Shown here: piece by piece, positions 1-5,915 of the stretch
Numbering within the stretch: the first letter of the stretch is position 1
Layout of the letters: each line of letters opens with the position of its first letter
Assembly (NCBI GenBank): GCA_011048645.1
Contig: DSDR01000339.1
Span: 1-5,915, forward strand
Origin: Phycisphaerales bacterium
GTDB taxonomy: Bacteria > Planctomycetota > Phycisphaerae > Sedimentisphaerales > Anaerohalosphaeraceae
Direction: 5' to 3'
DNA length: 5,915 nt
Program-made: the position numbers and the translations under genes
The notes under the pieces: generated by a model
Databases searched by the model: none
What the model was told of the DNA's origin: nothing
Seen by the model: only the letters and a program-made list of their open reading frames with translations

Positions 1-246
1 CCAAAGCGTATCCTCGTTAAACTGGATGCGCTCCTGTGCCGTGCGCCCAAAAACCATCGCCCCCATATGGCCGTTGCCGACGGGCAGCGCCTCGACCCAT
101 TGGTCAGCGGGTTTGTGATACTGTAATGCCCAGTAATCCGTTCGGCCCGCCAGGGAAGATTCGGCAGCATTGCTCTGCCGGCAAGCGATCATCAATAGTG
201 ACGCCATTGCCAAACAAATCCATAATACAAATGTCCTGTAATTCAT
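1..246 (-). CDS. GH95 family alpha-L-fucosidase/alpha-L-galactosidase, N-terminal fragment
   Basis: This is the first 82 codons of a gene that runs off the left edge. The ATG is at 246, and a GGAG six bases upstream supports it. Residues 1-28 form a signal sequence: MNYRT, a hydrophobic core through LLMIA, then C22. C22 could be a lipoprotein cysteine, although the residue at -3 is Met. Alternatively signal peptidase I could cut near SNA/A at 26-28. The mature start shows the hallmark of the GH95 N-terminal domain: W50, then ALPVGNGHMGAMVFG at 53-67, then ERIQFNEDTLW at 72-82. GH95 enzymes are inverting exo-enzymes, usually 750-800 residues long, that release terminal alpha-1,2-L-fucose or alpha-L-galactose from plant or host glycans. 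The catalytic residues lie outside the window. Its place as the last visible gene of a xylan-type cluster suggests it trims side-chain L-galactose or L-fucose in the periplasm or at the cell surface. The family call is firm from the motif; the sugar specificity is inferred. Confidence 0.88.
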   Translation of the reverse strand, partial: MNYRTFVLWICLAMASLLMIACRQSNAAESSLAGRTDYWALQYHKPADQWVEALPVGNGHMGAMVFGRTAQERIQFNEDTLW

Positions 247-252
247 CAAAAT

Positions 253-256
253 CTCC
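253..256 (-). promoter_or_regulatory. Shine-Dalgarno site of the GH95 gene
   Basis: On the minus strand the sequence reads CTGGAG, then six bases, then ATG at 246. The spacing is normal for a ribosome binding site. It supports the ATG that places a full signal peptide at the N-terminus. Confidence 0.6.
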
Positions 257-305
257 AGTTGATCTGAAACACTTGTCGTTATCTATTTATGATTAACCGC
301 ATATC

Positions 306-2795
306 CTAACGGAATAGATACTGGACGAAGAAATACAGATTATTGCCCCATTCGGTCGCGTCGTGGCCGTGGCCGCTTGTGTTCCAGATATGGGGGACCT
401 GGTTTTCCTTTAGATACTCGTGAAGGTTCCGGCTGATGCGAAACAATCCGTCCTGGTCGCCGCAACTGAGATACAGCAGCCTCAACTGTTCTTTGGCTTT
501 TGCCGGATCGGGTACCAGCTCGGCAGGAGCTTTGGTATTGGGGGCAGAGGAAAAACCGCCGACCCAGGCAAAGACATCCAGATTGCCCAGGCCAAAGTTC
601 AGCGATTGCCCCCCGCCCATGCTCAGACCGGCCAGCGCGCGATATTGACGGTCCGCAATCACGGAGTACCGAGCCTCAATGGCGGGAATCACGTCTTTGA
701 GCAGGTCATTTTCAAACGCGGCAAAGGCCGGCGCAGTCGCAAAGACGTTGCCTTCGGCGCGATCGTTTTTCTGTGCTCGGCCGTTGGGCATGACAATAAT
801 CATCGGCTCGGCTTTTCCGTCCGCAATCAGGTTGTCCAGAATCACGTTCGGCGTACAAAACCGCTGCCACTCGGTCTCATCGCCGCCGATACCGTGCAGC
901 AAATACAAGACCGGGTATTGGCGGTCCGTCGAATACCCCGGCGGGGTATAGACAAGCATTTTGCGGGTCGTGCCGACTGTCGAGGAGTCATATTCGATCA
1001 TCTCATTTTTGCCGTGGGCGATATGTTCACGTACGGTGCGGAATCCCGCCGGCGGTTCGCCAAACGAAAATGCTCCATTCGGCGCAACCGAATCACCGCG
1101 CGAGGAGGTCTGTTGATCTCCGGCGCTTGTCTGAACCGCGGTTTGCGGAATGATTTCAATCGCATTGATGGCCGGGTTTTCGATCTGGCTGACAAAATCG
1201 ATTCGGAACCGGCCATCGGTCACTTCCACGGGAACCGTTTCGATATAAGCAATATAAGGACCGCCGGCCGCTTCCCATATGTCAAAATTCTTGAATTCCT
1301 GACCCTGAACAGTGAAGGAAAAAACGCGATTACCCGGGCCGTAAATACCATCAAACGTTTCAGCAAAGTAAAGTTTGGCGATATACTTGCCGTTGGGAAG
1401 TTTCCAGCTAAAGGAATCCATCGCATAACGTTCGGTCAAAAACAGAGACCGATCTCGGGTCTCCAGGATGATTGTATCCGGATCGCGGTCGATGGTGGCG
1501 CCGCTCGTAAAGCCCTGATCCGGCATCCAGACGTTGCCGTTTGAATCCGTAAACGGCACATAGGCGCCGGCATTGATTCGGACAGGCTCAACGACAGGCT
1601 CCCGAGTGGAGCTTGTCGAGTCAGAAGCATCCCGGAACAAAAGTTGTGCGAACTGATAAAAACTGCGTCGCCAGGTTTGCCACTCATGGGCGGTATCGGG
1701 CGAGACGTAAGAGACGGCATTGATCCCGGCCGCTTTCAGTCGTTCAACATGGGCGCGTATGGCGTCCGGATTCTCCCGTGAGCCGCAGCTTTCAAAAATC
1801 AGTTTGACTTTCCGGTTGAATTCCTCTGCATTGGCCATAGCCCCGTCATGGGCTGTGGCCGGATCGCCGACAGTGCCCCCGCTAAAGATACCGATATGCG
1901 AGAACACGTCCAAATTCGTCATGGCGATCGCATTGGTCTGCATCCCGCCCATAGACAGGCCGGCCATCGCCCGATGGGGCTGATCGGCCAGCGTGCGATA
2001 GTCGGCGTCAATCATGGGAATGACATCCTCCAGAAGAATCCGTTTGAAAGTATCCGCCCAGCCCGCGGGAGGCCACGTTCTCCCCTCGCCGCGTCGCGGT
2101 CGGGCTTGGCCCGGCAGTGTCCAAGTCCCATTGTCCATCACAATAATAAAGGGTCTGGCTTTGCCTTCGGCGATCAGGTTGTCCATAATCAAATTCACAC
2201 GGCCCTGATTGGACCAGCCGGTCTCATCTTCGCCGCCGCCGTGCTGGAGGTAAAGCACGGGATAACGCTTATCGGTTTCCGTGTCGTATCCCGGCGGAGT
2301 GTAAACAAAACAGCGGCGCATCCTGTTGGTGACCTTGGAAAAATACAGGTTTTCCCTTACCTGACCATGAGGAACATTCTTAAGGGCATAGAAATCCTGA
2401 TCTCCGGCAGGAACTTCAACGCCGCTGCCCCAACGGCTGGCGCCATAGAAAAACATGCTTCCGGGATCCGGTACCTGGGCGCCGTCGATCACGAGCTGAT
2501 AGTAGTGAAATCCTTCGTCCTGAGGCTCCGAATCGCCGGTCCAGACGCCATCCGAGTCTTTGGTCATAGGATATCGTACTGCTCCAATATCCAGCAGAAC
2601 ACGCTGTGCCTGCGGCGCTTCAATGCGCGCCCGGACGCGACCTTCGGAGTTGACCTGGGGATACTGCCGACCCGGCTGATTGGTCGAGGCCGGTTGAAAA
2701 TCCTCCACAGCCGCCGCGGGCGCATACCCTTGCGCCAAACAGAGAAACCCTGTTATGACGATTGCCGATACCCTTTTTACAAACCGTTGATTCAT
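306..2795 (-). CDS. Secreted tandem CE1-type esterase with a central malectin-like domain
   Basis: An 829-residue secreted protein starting at the ATG at 2795. The signal peptide has a basic start, a hydrophobic core at 10-22 and probable cleavage after AAA at 27-29. Residues about 45-128 are an immunoglobulin-like E-set/CBM48-type domain, as found ahead of Fes/XynZ-type esterases. CE1 domain 1 (about 143-388) has the nucleophile elbow GLSMGG with S281, an acidic E341 after CGSR, and H370 in TAHEWQTW. Residues about 403-551 resemble malectin, starting VRINAG and ending INAIEIIP, and probably bind carbohydrate. A Ser/Thr/Gln-rich linker leads to CE1 domain 2 (about 571-829) with S725 in GLSMGG, D782 in CGDQD and H811 in GHGHD. 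CE1 enzymes hydrolyse feruloyl or acetyl esters on xylan side chains, so this protein probably de-esterifies the polysaccharide outside the cytoplasm. The two CE1 domains are related, with 39 of 64 aligned positions identical by eye from R160 to G223 against R611 to G672. It lies 54 bases after the GH43 gene and 59 bases before GH95. The domain calls are strong; the exact ester cleaved is unknown. Confidence 0.9.
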   Translation of the reverse strand: MNQRFVKRVSAIVITGFLCLAQGYAPAAAVEDFQPASTNQPGRQYPQVNSEGRVRARIEAPQAQRVLLDIGAVRYPMTKDSDGVWTGDSEPQDEGFHYYQLVIDGAQVPDPGSMFFYGASRWGSGVEVPAGDQDFYALKNVPHGQVRENLYFSKVTNRMRRCFVYTPPGYDTETDKRYPVLYLQHGGGEDETGWSNQGRVNLIMDNLIAEGKARPFIIVMDNGTWTLPGQARPRRGEGRTWPPAGWADTFKRILLEDVIPMIDADYRTLADQPHRAMAGLSMGGMQTNAIAMTNLDVFSHIGIFSGGTVGDPATAHDGAMANAEEFNRKVKLIFESCGSRENPDAIRAHVERLKAAGINAVSYVSPDTAHEWQTWRRSFYQFAQLLFRDASDSTSSTREPVVEPVRINAGAYVPFTDSNGNVWMPDQGFTSGATIDRDPDTIILETRDRSLFLTERYAMDSFSWKLPNGKYIAKLYFAETFDGIYGPGNRVFSFTVQGQEFKNFDIWEAAGGPYIAYIETVPVEVTDGRFRIDFVSQIENPAINAIEIIPQTAVQTSAGDQQTSSRGDSVAPNGAFSFGEPPAGFRTVREHIAHGKNEMIEYDSSTVGTTRKMLVYTPPGYSTDRQYPVLYLLHGIGGDETEWQRFCTPNVILDNLIADGKAEPMIIVMPNGRAQKNDRAEGNVFATAPAFAAFENDLLKDVIPAIEARYSVIADRQYRALAGLSMGGGQSLNFGLGNLDVFAWVGGFSSAPNTKAPAELVPDPAKAKEQLRLLYLSCGDQDGLFRISRNLHEYLKENQVPHIWNTSGHGHDATEWGNNLYFFVQYLFR

Positions 2796-2800
2796 TTGAC

Positions 2801-2806
2801 ACCTCC
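2801..2806 (-). promoter_or_regulatory. Strong Shine-Dalgarno site of the tandem esterase gene
   Basis: On the minus strand GGAGGT is followed by five bases (GTCAA) and the ATG at 2795. This near-perfect anti-16S match fixes the start. It also rules out the upstream ATG at 2832, which is in another frame and opens only a 70-codon shadow frame. Confidence 0.75.
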
Positions 2807-2849
2807 GTAAAATTGAATTCCCTCTTAATCATTTACCAACAGAGCAAAT

Positions 2850-3827
2850 TTATTCATCTGCGTTTCCGTCTATGGTTTCAATCGATCCGTCTTGACGATA
2901 GTTCAACTCAACGATTTTCATACTCCGCAGCCACGTCTTGCCGCCCGACAGTTTGCTGTCGTGATGGAACAAATACCATTTGCCTTTGAATTCAAGAATG
3001 GAATGATGCGTTGTCCATCCAACAACCGGCGTCATCACCACCCCCTGATAAATAAACGGGCCGTAGGGACTGTCGCCGGTCGCATAACACAGCAGGTGGG
3101 TATTGCCTGTGGAGTACGAGAAATAATATTTCCCGTTGTATTTGTGCATCCACGCCGCTTCGAAAAATCGCCGATTTTCGTCTTTGGTTTTCAGCGGGTT
3201 CCCGTACGCATCGAGAATCACGACATCACGCGGCTGTTCTGCAAACTCAAGCATATCGTCGGATAACCGAGCGACTTTTGCGCATAGCGCCGGTTCTTCG
3301 GGTCCGCGCAGGGCGTCATTATCTTCATAGCGACCGGTCTTATACCGCTGCAACTGGCCGCCCCAAATCCCTCCAAAATAGATATAGTGCGTCCCGTCAT
3401 CATCCCGAAAGGTGGACGGGTCAATACTGAAACTGCCGTTCATCGGCTTGGGTCTGGCCTTGTACGGCCCTTCCGGTTTGTCGCTGATCGCAACGCCGAT
3501 ACGGAAAATATCCTTGTCGTCTTTGGCGGGAAAATACATATAATATGTTCCGTCTTTATGCGCGACATCGTTTGACCACATCTGACGTTTAGCCCAGGGA
3601 ACGTCTTTAATATCAAGAGCGACGCCGTGATCGATGACATCGCCTTCAGGGTCATCCATTGAATAGACGTGATAATCGCGCATATCGAAGTGAGCGCCCG
3701 TATCATCTTCAGGAATCCCGGCGTCGATATCATGGGACGGGAAAACATAGATTTTGCCGTTGTAAACATGGGCACGAGGATCGGCCGTGTAAATCGTTTT
3801 GATTAGATGTCGAGGTTTTTTTGACAT
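2850..3827 (-). CDS. GH43 family glycosidase, probable cytoplasmic beta-xylosidase/alpha-L-arabinofuranosidase
   Basis: A 325-residue single-domain protein the size of one GH43 five-bladed beta-propeller, with no added carbohydrate-binding module. The three family catalytic positions are visible: general base D16 in TADPRAHVYNGKIY, pKa-modulating D136 in SIDPSTFRDDDG, and general acid E223 in FFEAAWMHKYNGKYY. The histidine pair H274-H275 in TTHHSI matches the conserved central-pocket histidine. There is no signal peptide, and an in-frame TAA at 3840-3842, six codons ahead of the ATG, excludes a longer secreted form. The enzyme therefore probably acts in the cytoplasm on oligosaccharides brought in by the symporter encoded 26 bases upstream, releasing xylose or arabinose from non-reducing ends. 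The ribosome site is weak (AGAGA, eight bases from the start), which fits translation coupled to the preceding gene. The GH43 family is secure. The subfamily and the choice between xylosidase and arabinofuranosidase cannot be settled by reading. Confidence 0.92.
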   Translation of the reverse strand: MSKKPRHLIKTIYTADPRAHVYNGKIYVFPSHDIDAGIPEDDTGAHFDMRDYHVYSMDDPEGDVIDHGVALDIKDVPWAKRQMWSNDVAHKDGTYYMYFPAKDDKDIFRIGVAISDKPEGPYKARPKPMNGSFSIDPSTFRDDDGTHYIYFGGIWGGQLQRYKTGRYEDNDALRGPEEPALCAKVARLSDDMLEFAEQPRDVVILDAYGNPLKTKDENRRFFEAAWMHKYNGKYYFSYSTGNTHLLCYATGDSPYGPFIYQGVVMTPVVGWTTHHSILEFKGKWYLFHHDSKLSGGKTWLRSMKIVELNYRQDGSIETIDGNADE

Positions 3828-3853
3828 ATCATCTGTCTCTTATAGAAAGGGTT

Positions 3854-5287
3854 TCATTCTGTGCTTTGCGAAACATCGCCCGGCTTAGGTTGCGCTTGCT
3901 CACGGCGCTGAGCCAGATCGACTTCAATGGCCAGCATTTTTTTATTGCTGAGCGGATAGAACAACATCAGTCCGCCGGCAATGAGGGCAGGGATAGCTGC
4001 ATACACGCTCATACTCAGGCAAATCCCTTTGACCGCAACCGCATCCAGCACCGTCCCGGCAACATAGCCATAGCCGTCAATGATCCAGCCCAGGGCCGCC
4101 CCGCCGAAGGCTACCCCCAGCTTGAGTACGAATAAAGAAGCCGCCATGATCAGCGCTGTGGCGCGTCGGCCGGTCTTCCATTCGGAATAATCCGCCGTAT
4201 CCGCATAGATCGCCCATTGCAATGTGGACACCGGCCCCATGCAAAATGACGTCACCAGTTGCAATCCAAACAACAACAGAAGACTGTCCGAACGGACGTA
4301 ATAGACTAAAGCCGTTGAGATCCCGGCCACAATAAACAGTATCGCATAAACCCTGGGCTTATCCATGATTTTGCAGATCCACTTGGTCGAAATCGCACCG
4401 ATGATGGTCAACACCGTTCCGCTGAGCATAAAGGCCGAAGCCAGTTGCGTTGAACTCAAACTGTAGGGGCTGCCCAGCAGTATGATCTGCTGAGATTGGA
4501 TAAAGTGATCGAAGTAAAAAACAATCGCTCCACCGCGAATCAAGACAAAGGCAAGCTGAAAAATCGTAGCGCATCCGATCATCAGCCACGGCCCGTTGTG
4601 CAGCAGATCGGTGATATCCTCTTTGAATGTGTTATTCTCTTCTTTAATGGGCTGCACACGTTCTTTGGTCGAAAAGAACGTGATTAGGAAAAGAACAGTC
4701 GCCGCACTGAAAAGAATACTCATCGCCAGTTGCCAGCCCTCGGGTGAGTTTTTTTCCCCGCCGAACCGAATCACCATGCCGGTCAGTGCATACTGGACAA
4801 TAAACGCCGCGACAAAGACCAGCACAAACCGAAACGACGAGACCACCGTGCGCTCCTGAGGATTGGGGGAGATGACCCCCATCAGGGCACAATATGGCAC
4901 ATTGATGGCCGTATAGACCATCATCATCAGCGTATAGGTCACATAGGCATACACGATTTTGCCGACATCGGACATCTCCGGCGTGGTAAACATCGCGACG
5001 CCGATCACCCCGAACGGAATGGCAAACCACAGCAAAAACGGTCTGAATTTCCCCCAGCGCGTCTTAGTCCGGTCTGCGATCGCCCCCATGATCGGATCAT
5101 TGATCGCGTCCCATATGCGAGTGACCAAAAACATCGTTCCTGCCGTCTTTGCCGTAATCCCGAACACATCCGTATAAAAATACAGCAAAAAGTAAATCGT
5201 GGTCTGAAAAAACAGGTTCGAGGCGGTATCGCCCAGGCCGTAACCGATTTTTTCACGAATGGATAGTTTTCCAAACTCGGTTTTCAC
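3854..5287 (-). CDS. GPH-family (MFS_2) sugar:cation symporter
   Basis: A 477-residue membrane protein with about 12 hydrophobic segments, of the glycoside-pentoside-hexuronide:cation symporter family (MelB, XylP, UidB relatives). The family signature is clear: GLGDTASN at 17-24, RIWDAINDPIMG at 57-68, then ADRTKTRWGKFRP at 71-83. D20, R57, D60 and D64 line up with MelB D19, R52, D55 and D59, which form the sugar and cation sites, and K389 probably matches MelB K377. N129 in AINVPYCAL stands where MelB has D124. Late motifs include ADTADYSEWKTGRR at 362-375. The start is GTG, set by a strong AAGGAGG site; the next Met in frame is M52, too late for helix 1. The protein would import oligosaccharides or glycosides across the inner membrane for the GH43 enzyme encoded 26 bases downstream. 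The family call is very secure. The substrate (a xylo- or arabinoxylo-oligosaccharide) is inferred from the neighbours. Confidence 0.94.
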   Translation of the reverse strand: MKTEFGKLSIREKIGYGLGDTASNLFFQTTIYFLLYFYTDVFGITAKTAGTMFLVTRIWDAINDPIMGAIADRTKTRWGKFRPFLLWFAIPFGVIGVAMFTTPEMSDVGKIVYAYVTYTLMMMVYTAINVPYCALMGVISPNPQERTVVSSFRFVLVFVAAFIVQYALTGMVIRFGGEKNSPEGWQLAMSILFSAATVLFLITFFSTKERVQPIKEENNTFKEDITDLLHNGPWLMIGCATIFQLAFVLIRGGAIVFYFDHFIQSQQIILLGSPYSLSSTQLASAFMLSGTVLTIIGAISTKWICKIMDKPRVYAILFIVAGISTALVYYVRSDSLLLLFGLQLVTSFCMGPVSTLQWAIYADTADYSEWKTGRRATALIMAASLFVLKLGVAFGGAALGWIIDGYGYVAGTVLDAVAVKGICLSMSVYAAIPALIAGGLMLFYPLSNKKMLAIEVDLAQRREQAQPKPGDVSQSTE

Positions 5288-5393
5288 AAAACCTCCTTGT
5301 GCATCGTTTTCTGTCAGTGTGTTTTCAGATTCTCATAACAAACGACCGAATACTCTTACGCCCTGTTCAGCACACAACAGCAGCCGGCAAGGG
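5288..5393 (-). other. 106-base intergenic gap, largest in the window
   Basis: This gap separates the SASA esterase stop from the symporter start. Apart from the ribosome site at its downstream end it holds no gene. The only pairing seen is a 5-bp stem, CTGTT/AACAG, at 5363-5380 with an 8-base loop and no T-run, which is too weak for a terminator. No clear -35/-10 pair was recognised. Read-through from the esterase gene is the simplest view, but an internal promoter could hide here. Confidence 0.4.
5291..5297 (-). promoter_or_regulatory. Shine-Dalgarno site that fixes the GTG start of the symporter
   Basis: On the minus strand AGGAGGT precedes GTG at 5287 with three bases between. The match is near perfect although the spacing is short. 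No in-frame ATG lies nearby, so this site is the main reason for accepting the GTG start. Confidence 0.7.
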
Positions 5394-5915
5394 CTACTTG
5401 TCGTATCCGAGCAGCGCCAGCATTTTTTCGGCGTACCGTTTGCCTAACTCCCTGTAACCGGCTGAATCAAAATGCAGGCGGTCGGGCTGACTTGTGCATC
5501 CGGCCGATGAAATGACATAGGAATTGGCCAGGGCAGCGGGCAGCCGGGCAATGATCTTGTTCATCTCCGCACAAACTCCCTGCTGATCGGCATGGACGGT
5601 TTCTCCCGCCAGCAAGGGCGCCTCTTCGGGCTTGAGGTTCAAATCCCGGATCAAATTATCATACACCCCTTTAACTTTTTTCGGCCAATCGGGATCATTG
5701 GAATTTGACTCGCCCTGATGCAGCAGAATGCCTTTGATGACACCGGACTGTTGTGCAATCTTTGCCATACGAACAAGATGCCGATAAGGGTTCCCTTCAT
5801 ATTCATTGATAAAATTCGTCATCCAGTCAGGAGCCGTCTCGGCGTAGCGTTCAAAGGTGTCTTTGTCAAACAGTTCGATCTTGCAGCCGGGTACCGCCAC
5901 GTTGACGACCCCAAC
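5394..5915 (-). CDS. SASA-domain (sialate O-acetylesterase/CE6-like) carbohydrate acetyl esterase, C-terminal part
   Basis: The last 173 codons of a gene whose 5' end lies beyond the right edge. The frame is open to the edge, so GTG at 5900 should not be taken as the true start. Counting from the edge, VGVVNVAVPGCKIELFDKD (1-19) matches the strand-and-loop region of SASA/CE6 proteins (PF03629). HQGESN at 66-71 is the conserved HQGE block that helps form the oxyanion site in this SGNH-fold family. D145 and H148 in DRLHFDSAGY form the C-terminal DxxH catalytic pair. The nucleophile block, normally GQSN near the N-terminus, is off the window, as is any signal peptide, so location is unknown. These enzymes remove O-acetyl groups from xylan or other sugars. 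Next to a symporter and a GH43 gene, xylan or xylo-oligosaccharide deacetylation is likely; a sialic-acid role is not supported by the neighbours. Confidence 0.85.
   Translation of the reverse strand, partial: VGVVNVAVPGCKIELFDKDTFERYAETAPDWMTNFINEYEGNPYRHLVRMAKIAQQSGVIKGILLHQGESNSNDPDWPKKVKGVYDNLIRDLNLKPEEAPLLAGETVHADQQGVCAEMNKIIARLPAALANSYVISSAGCTSQPDRLHFDSAGYRELGKRYAEKMLALLGYDK

Larger units (their letters stand above)
1..5915 (-). other. Probable single operon for use of a decorated heteroxylan
   Basis: Five co-directional genes with gaps of about 106, 26, 54 and 59 bases, and no convincing terminator between them. The contents join deacetylation (SASA), import (GPH), cytoplasmic cleavage (GH43), secreted double esterase action (CE1) and removal of L-fucose or L-galactose (GH95). 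No SusC/SusD pair and no regulator gene is visible, and both ends of the cluster lie outside the window. Operon structure is inferred from orientation and spacing. Confidence 0.65.

Noticed and set aside
36..296. Plus-strand open frame of 86 codons at the left edge
   Set aside because: The minus strand here encodes a clear signal peptide and GH95 motifs up to the window edge, so this frame is a shadow.
420..1544. Plus-strand open frame of 374 codons
   Set aside because: It lies wholly antisense to the tandem esterase gene, whose domains are unmistakable. Its translation shows no recognisable domain.
2060..2110. GC-rich stretch within the esterase gene as a possible insertion
   Set aside because: It stays in frame and encodes a basic, Pro/Arg/Gly-rich loop ahead of the nucleophile elbow, a region that varies in length in this family. 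No repeats or insertion ends flank it.
1848..2810. Plus-strand open frame of 320 codons
   Set aside because: It is antisense to the E-set and first CE1 domain of the esterase, shows no recognisable domain, and is best explained as a coding shadow.
5363..5380. Inverted repeat CTGTT/AACAG as a terminator
   Set aside because: The stem is only five base pairs, does not extend beyond that with good pairing, and has no following T-run on the minus strand.
5898..5900. GTG as the start of the SASA esterase
   Set aside because: The frame stays open to the edge and the upstream residues VGVVN continue the family motif. The conserved N-terminal nucleophile block must lie further upstream.

Overview
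The window is a gene-dense stretch of a bacterial carbohydrate-utilisation locus. All five genes lie on the minus strand, so transcription runs from right to left. In transcription order they are: (1) the C-terminal part of a SASA/CE6-type SGNH acetyl esterase, cut by the right edge; (2) a GPH-family sugar:cation symporter; (3) a cytoplasmic GH43 glycosidase of the beta-xylosidase/arabinofuranosidase kind; (4) a secreted 829-residue protein with two CE1-type esterase domains separated by a malectin-like domain; (5) the first 82 residues of a secreted GH95 alpha-L-fucosidase/alpha-L-galactosidase, cut by the left edge. The gaps are about 106, 26, 54 and 59 bases. None holds a convincing terminator, so a single operon is the simplest reading. 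The long plus-strand open frames are shadows of these genes.

The parts fit a pathway for a decorated plant heteroxylan. Secreted esterases would remove acyl groups (feruloyl and/or acetyl), and GH95 would trim terminal L-fucose or L-galactose. The symporter would then import the oligosaccharide, and GH43, which has no signal peptide, would cut it in the cytoplasm. The substrate is inferred from enzyme families and gene context. Xyloglucan or a pectic side chain cannot be excluded from this window alone.

The organism is probably a Gram-negative polysaccharide degrader with moderate GC content. Several genes have clear Shine-Dalgarno sites (GGAGG-like) and one starts with GTG. A cation symporter is present and no SusC/SusD pair is seen. 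These points argue mildly against Bacteroidota and would suit Planctomycetota, Verrucomicrobiota or Lentisphaerota, but the phylum call is weak.

Nothing here looks like a wholly new biological system, and no RNA gene, CRISPR array, mobile element or long repeat was found. The most distinctive item is the CE1-malectin-CE1 protein, whose two catalytic domains appear to use different acidic residues.
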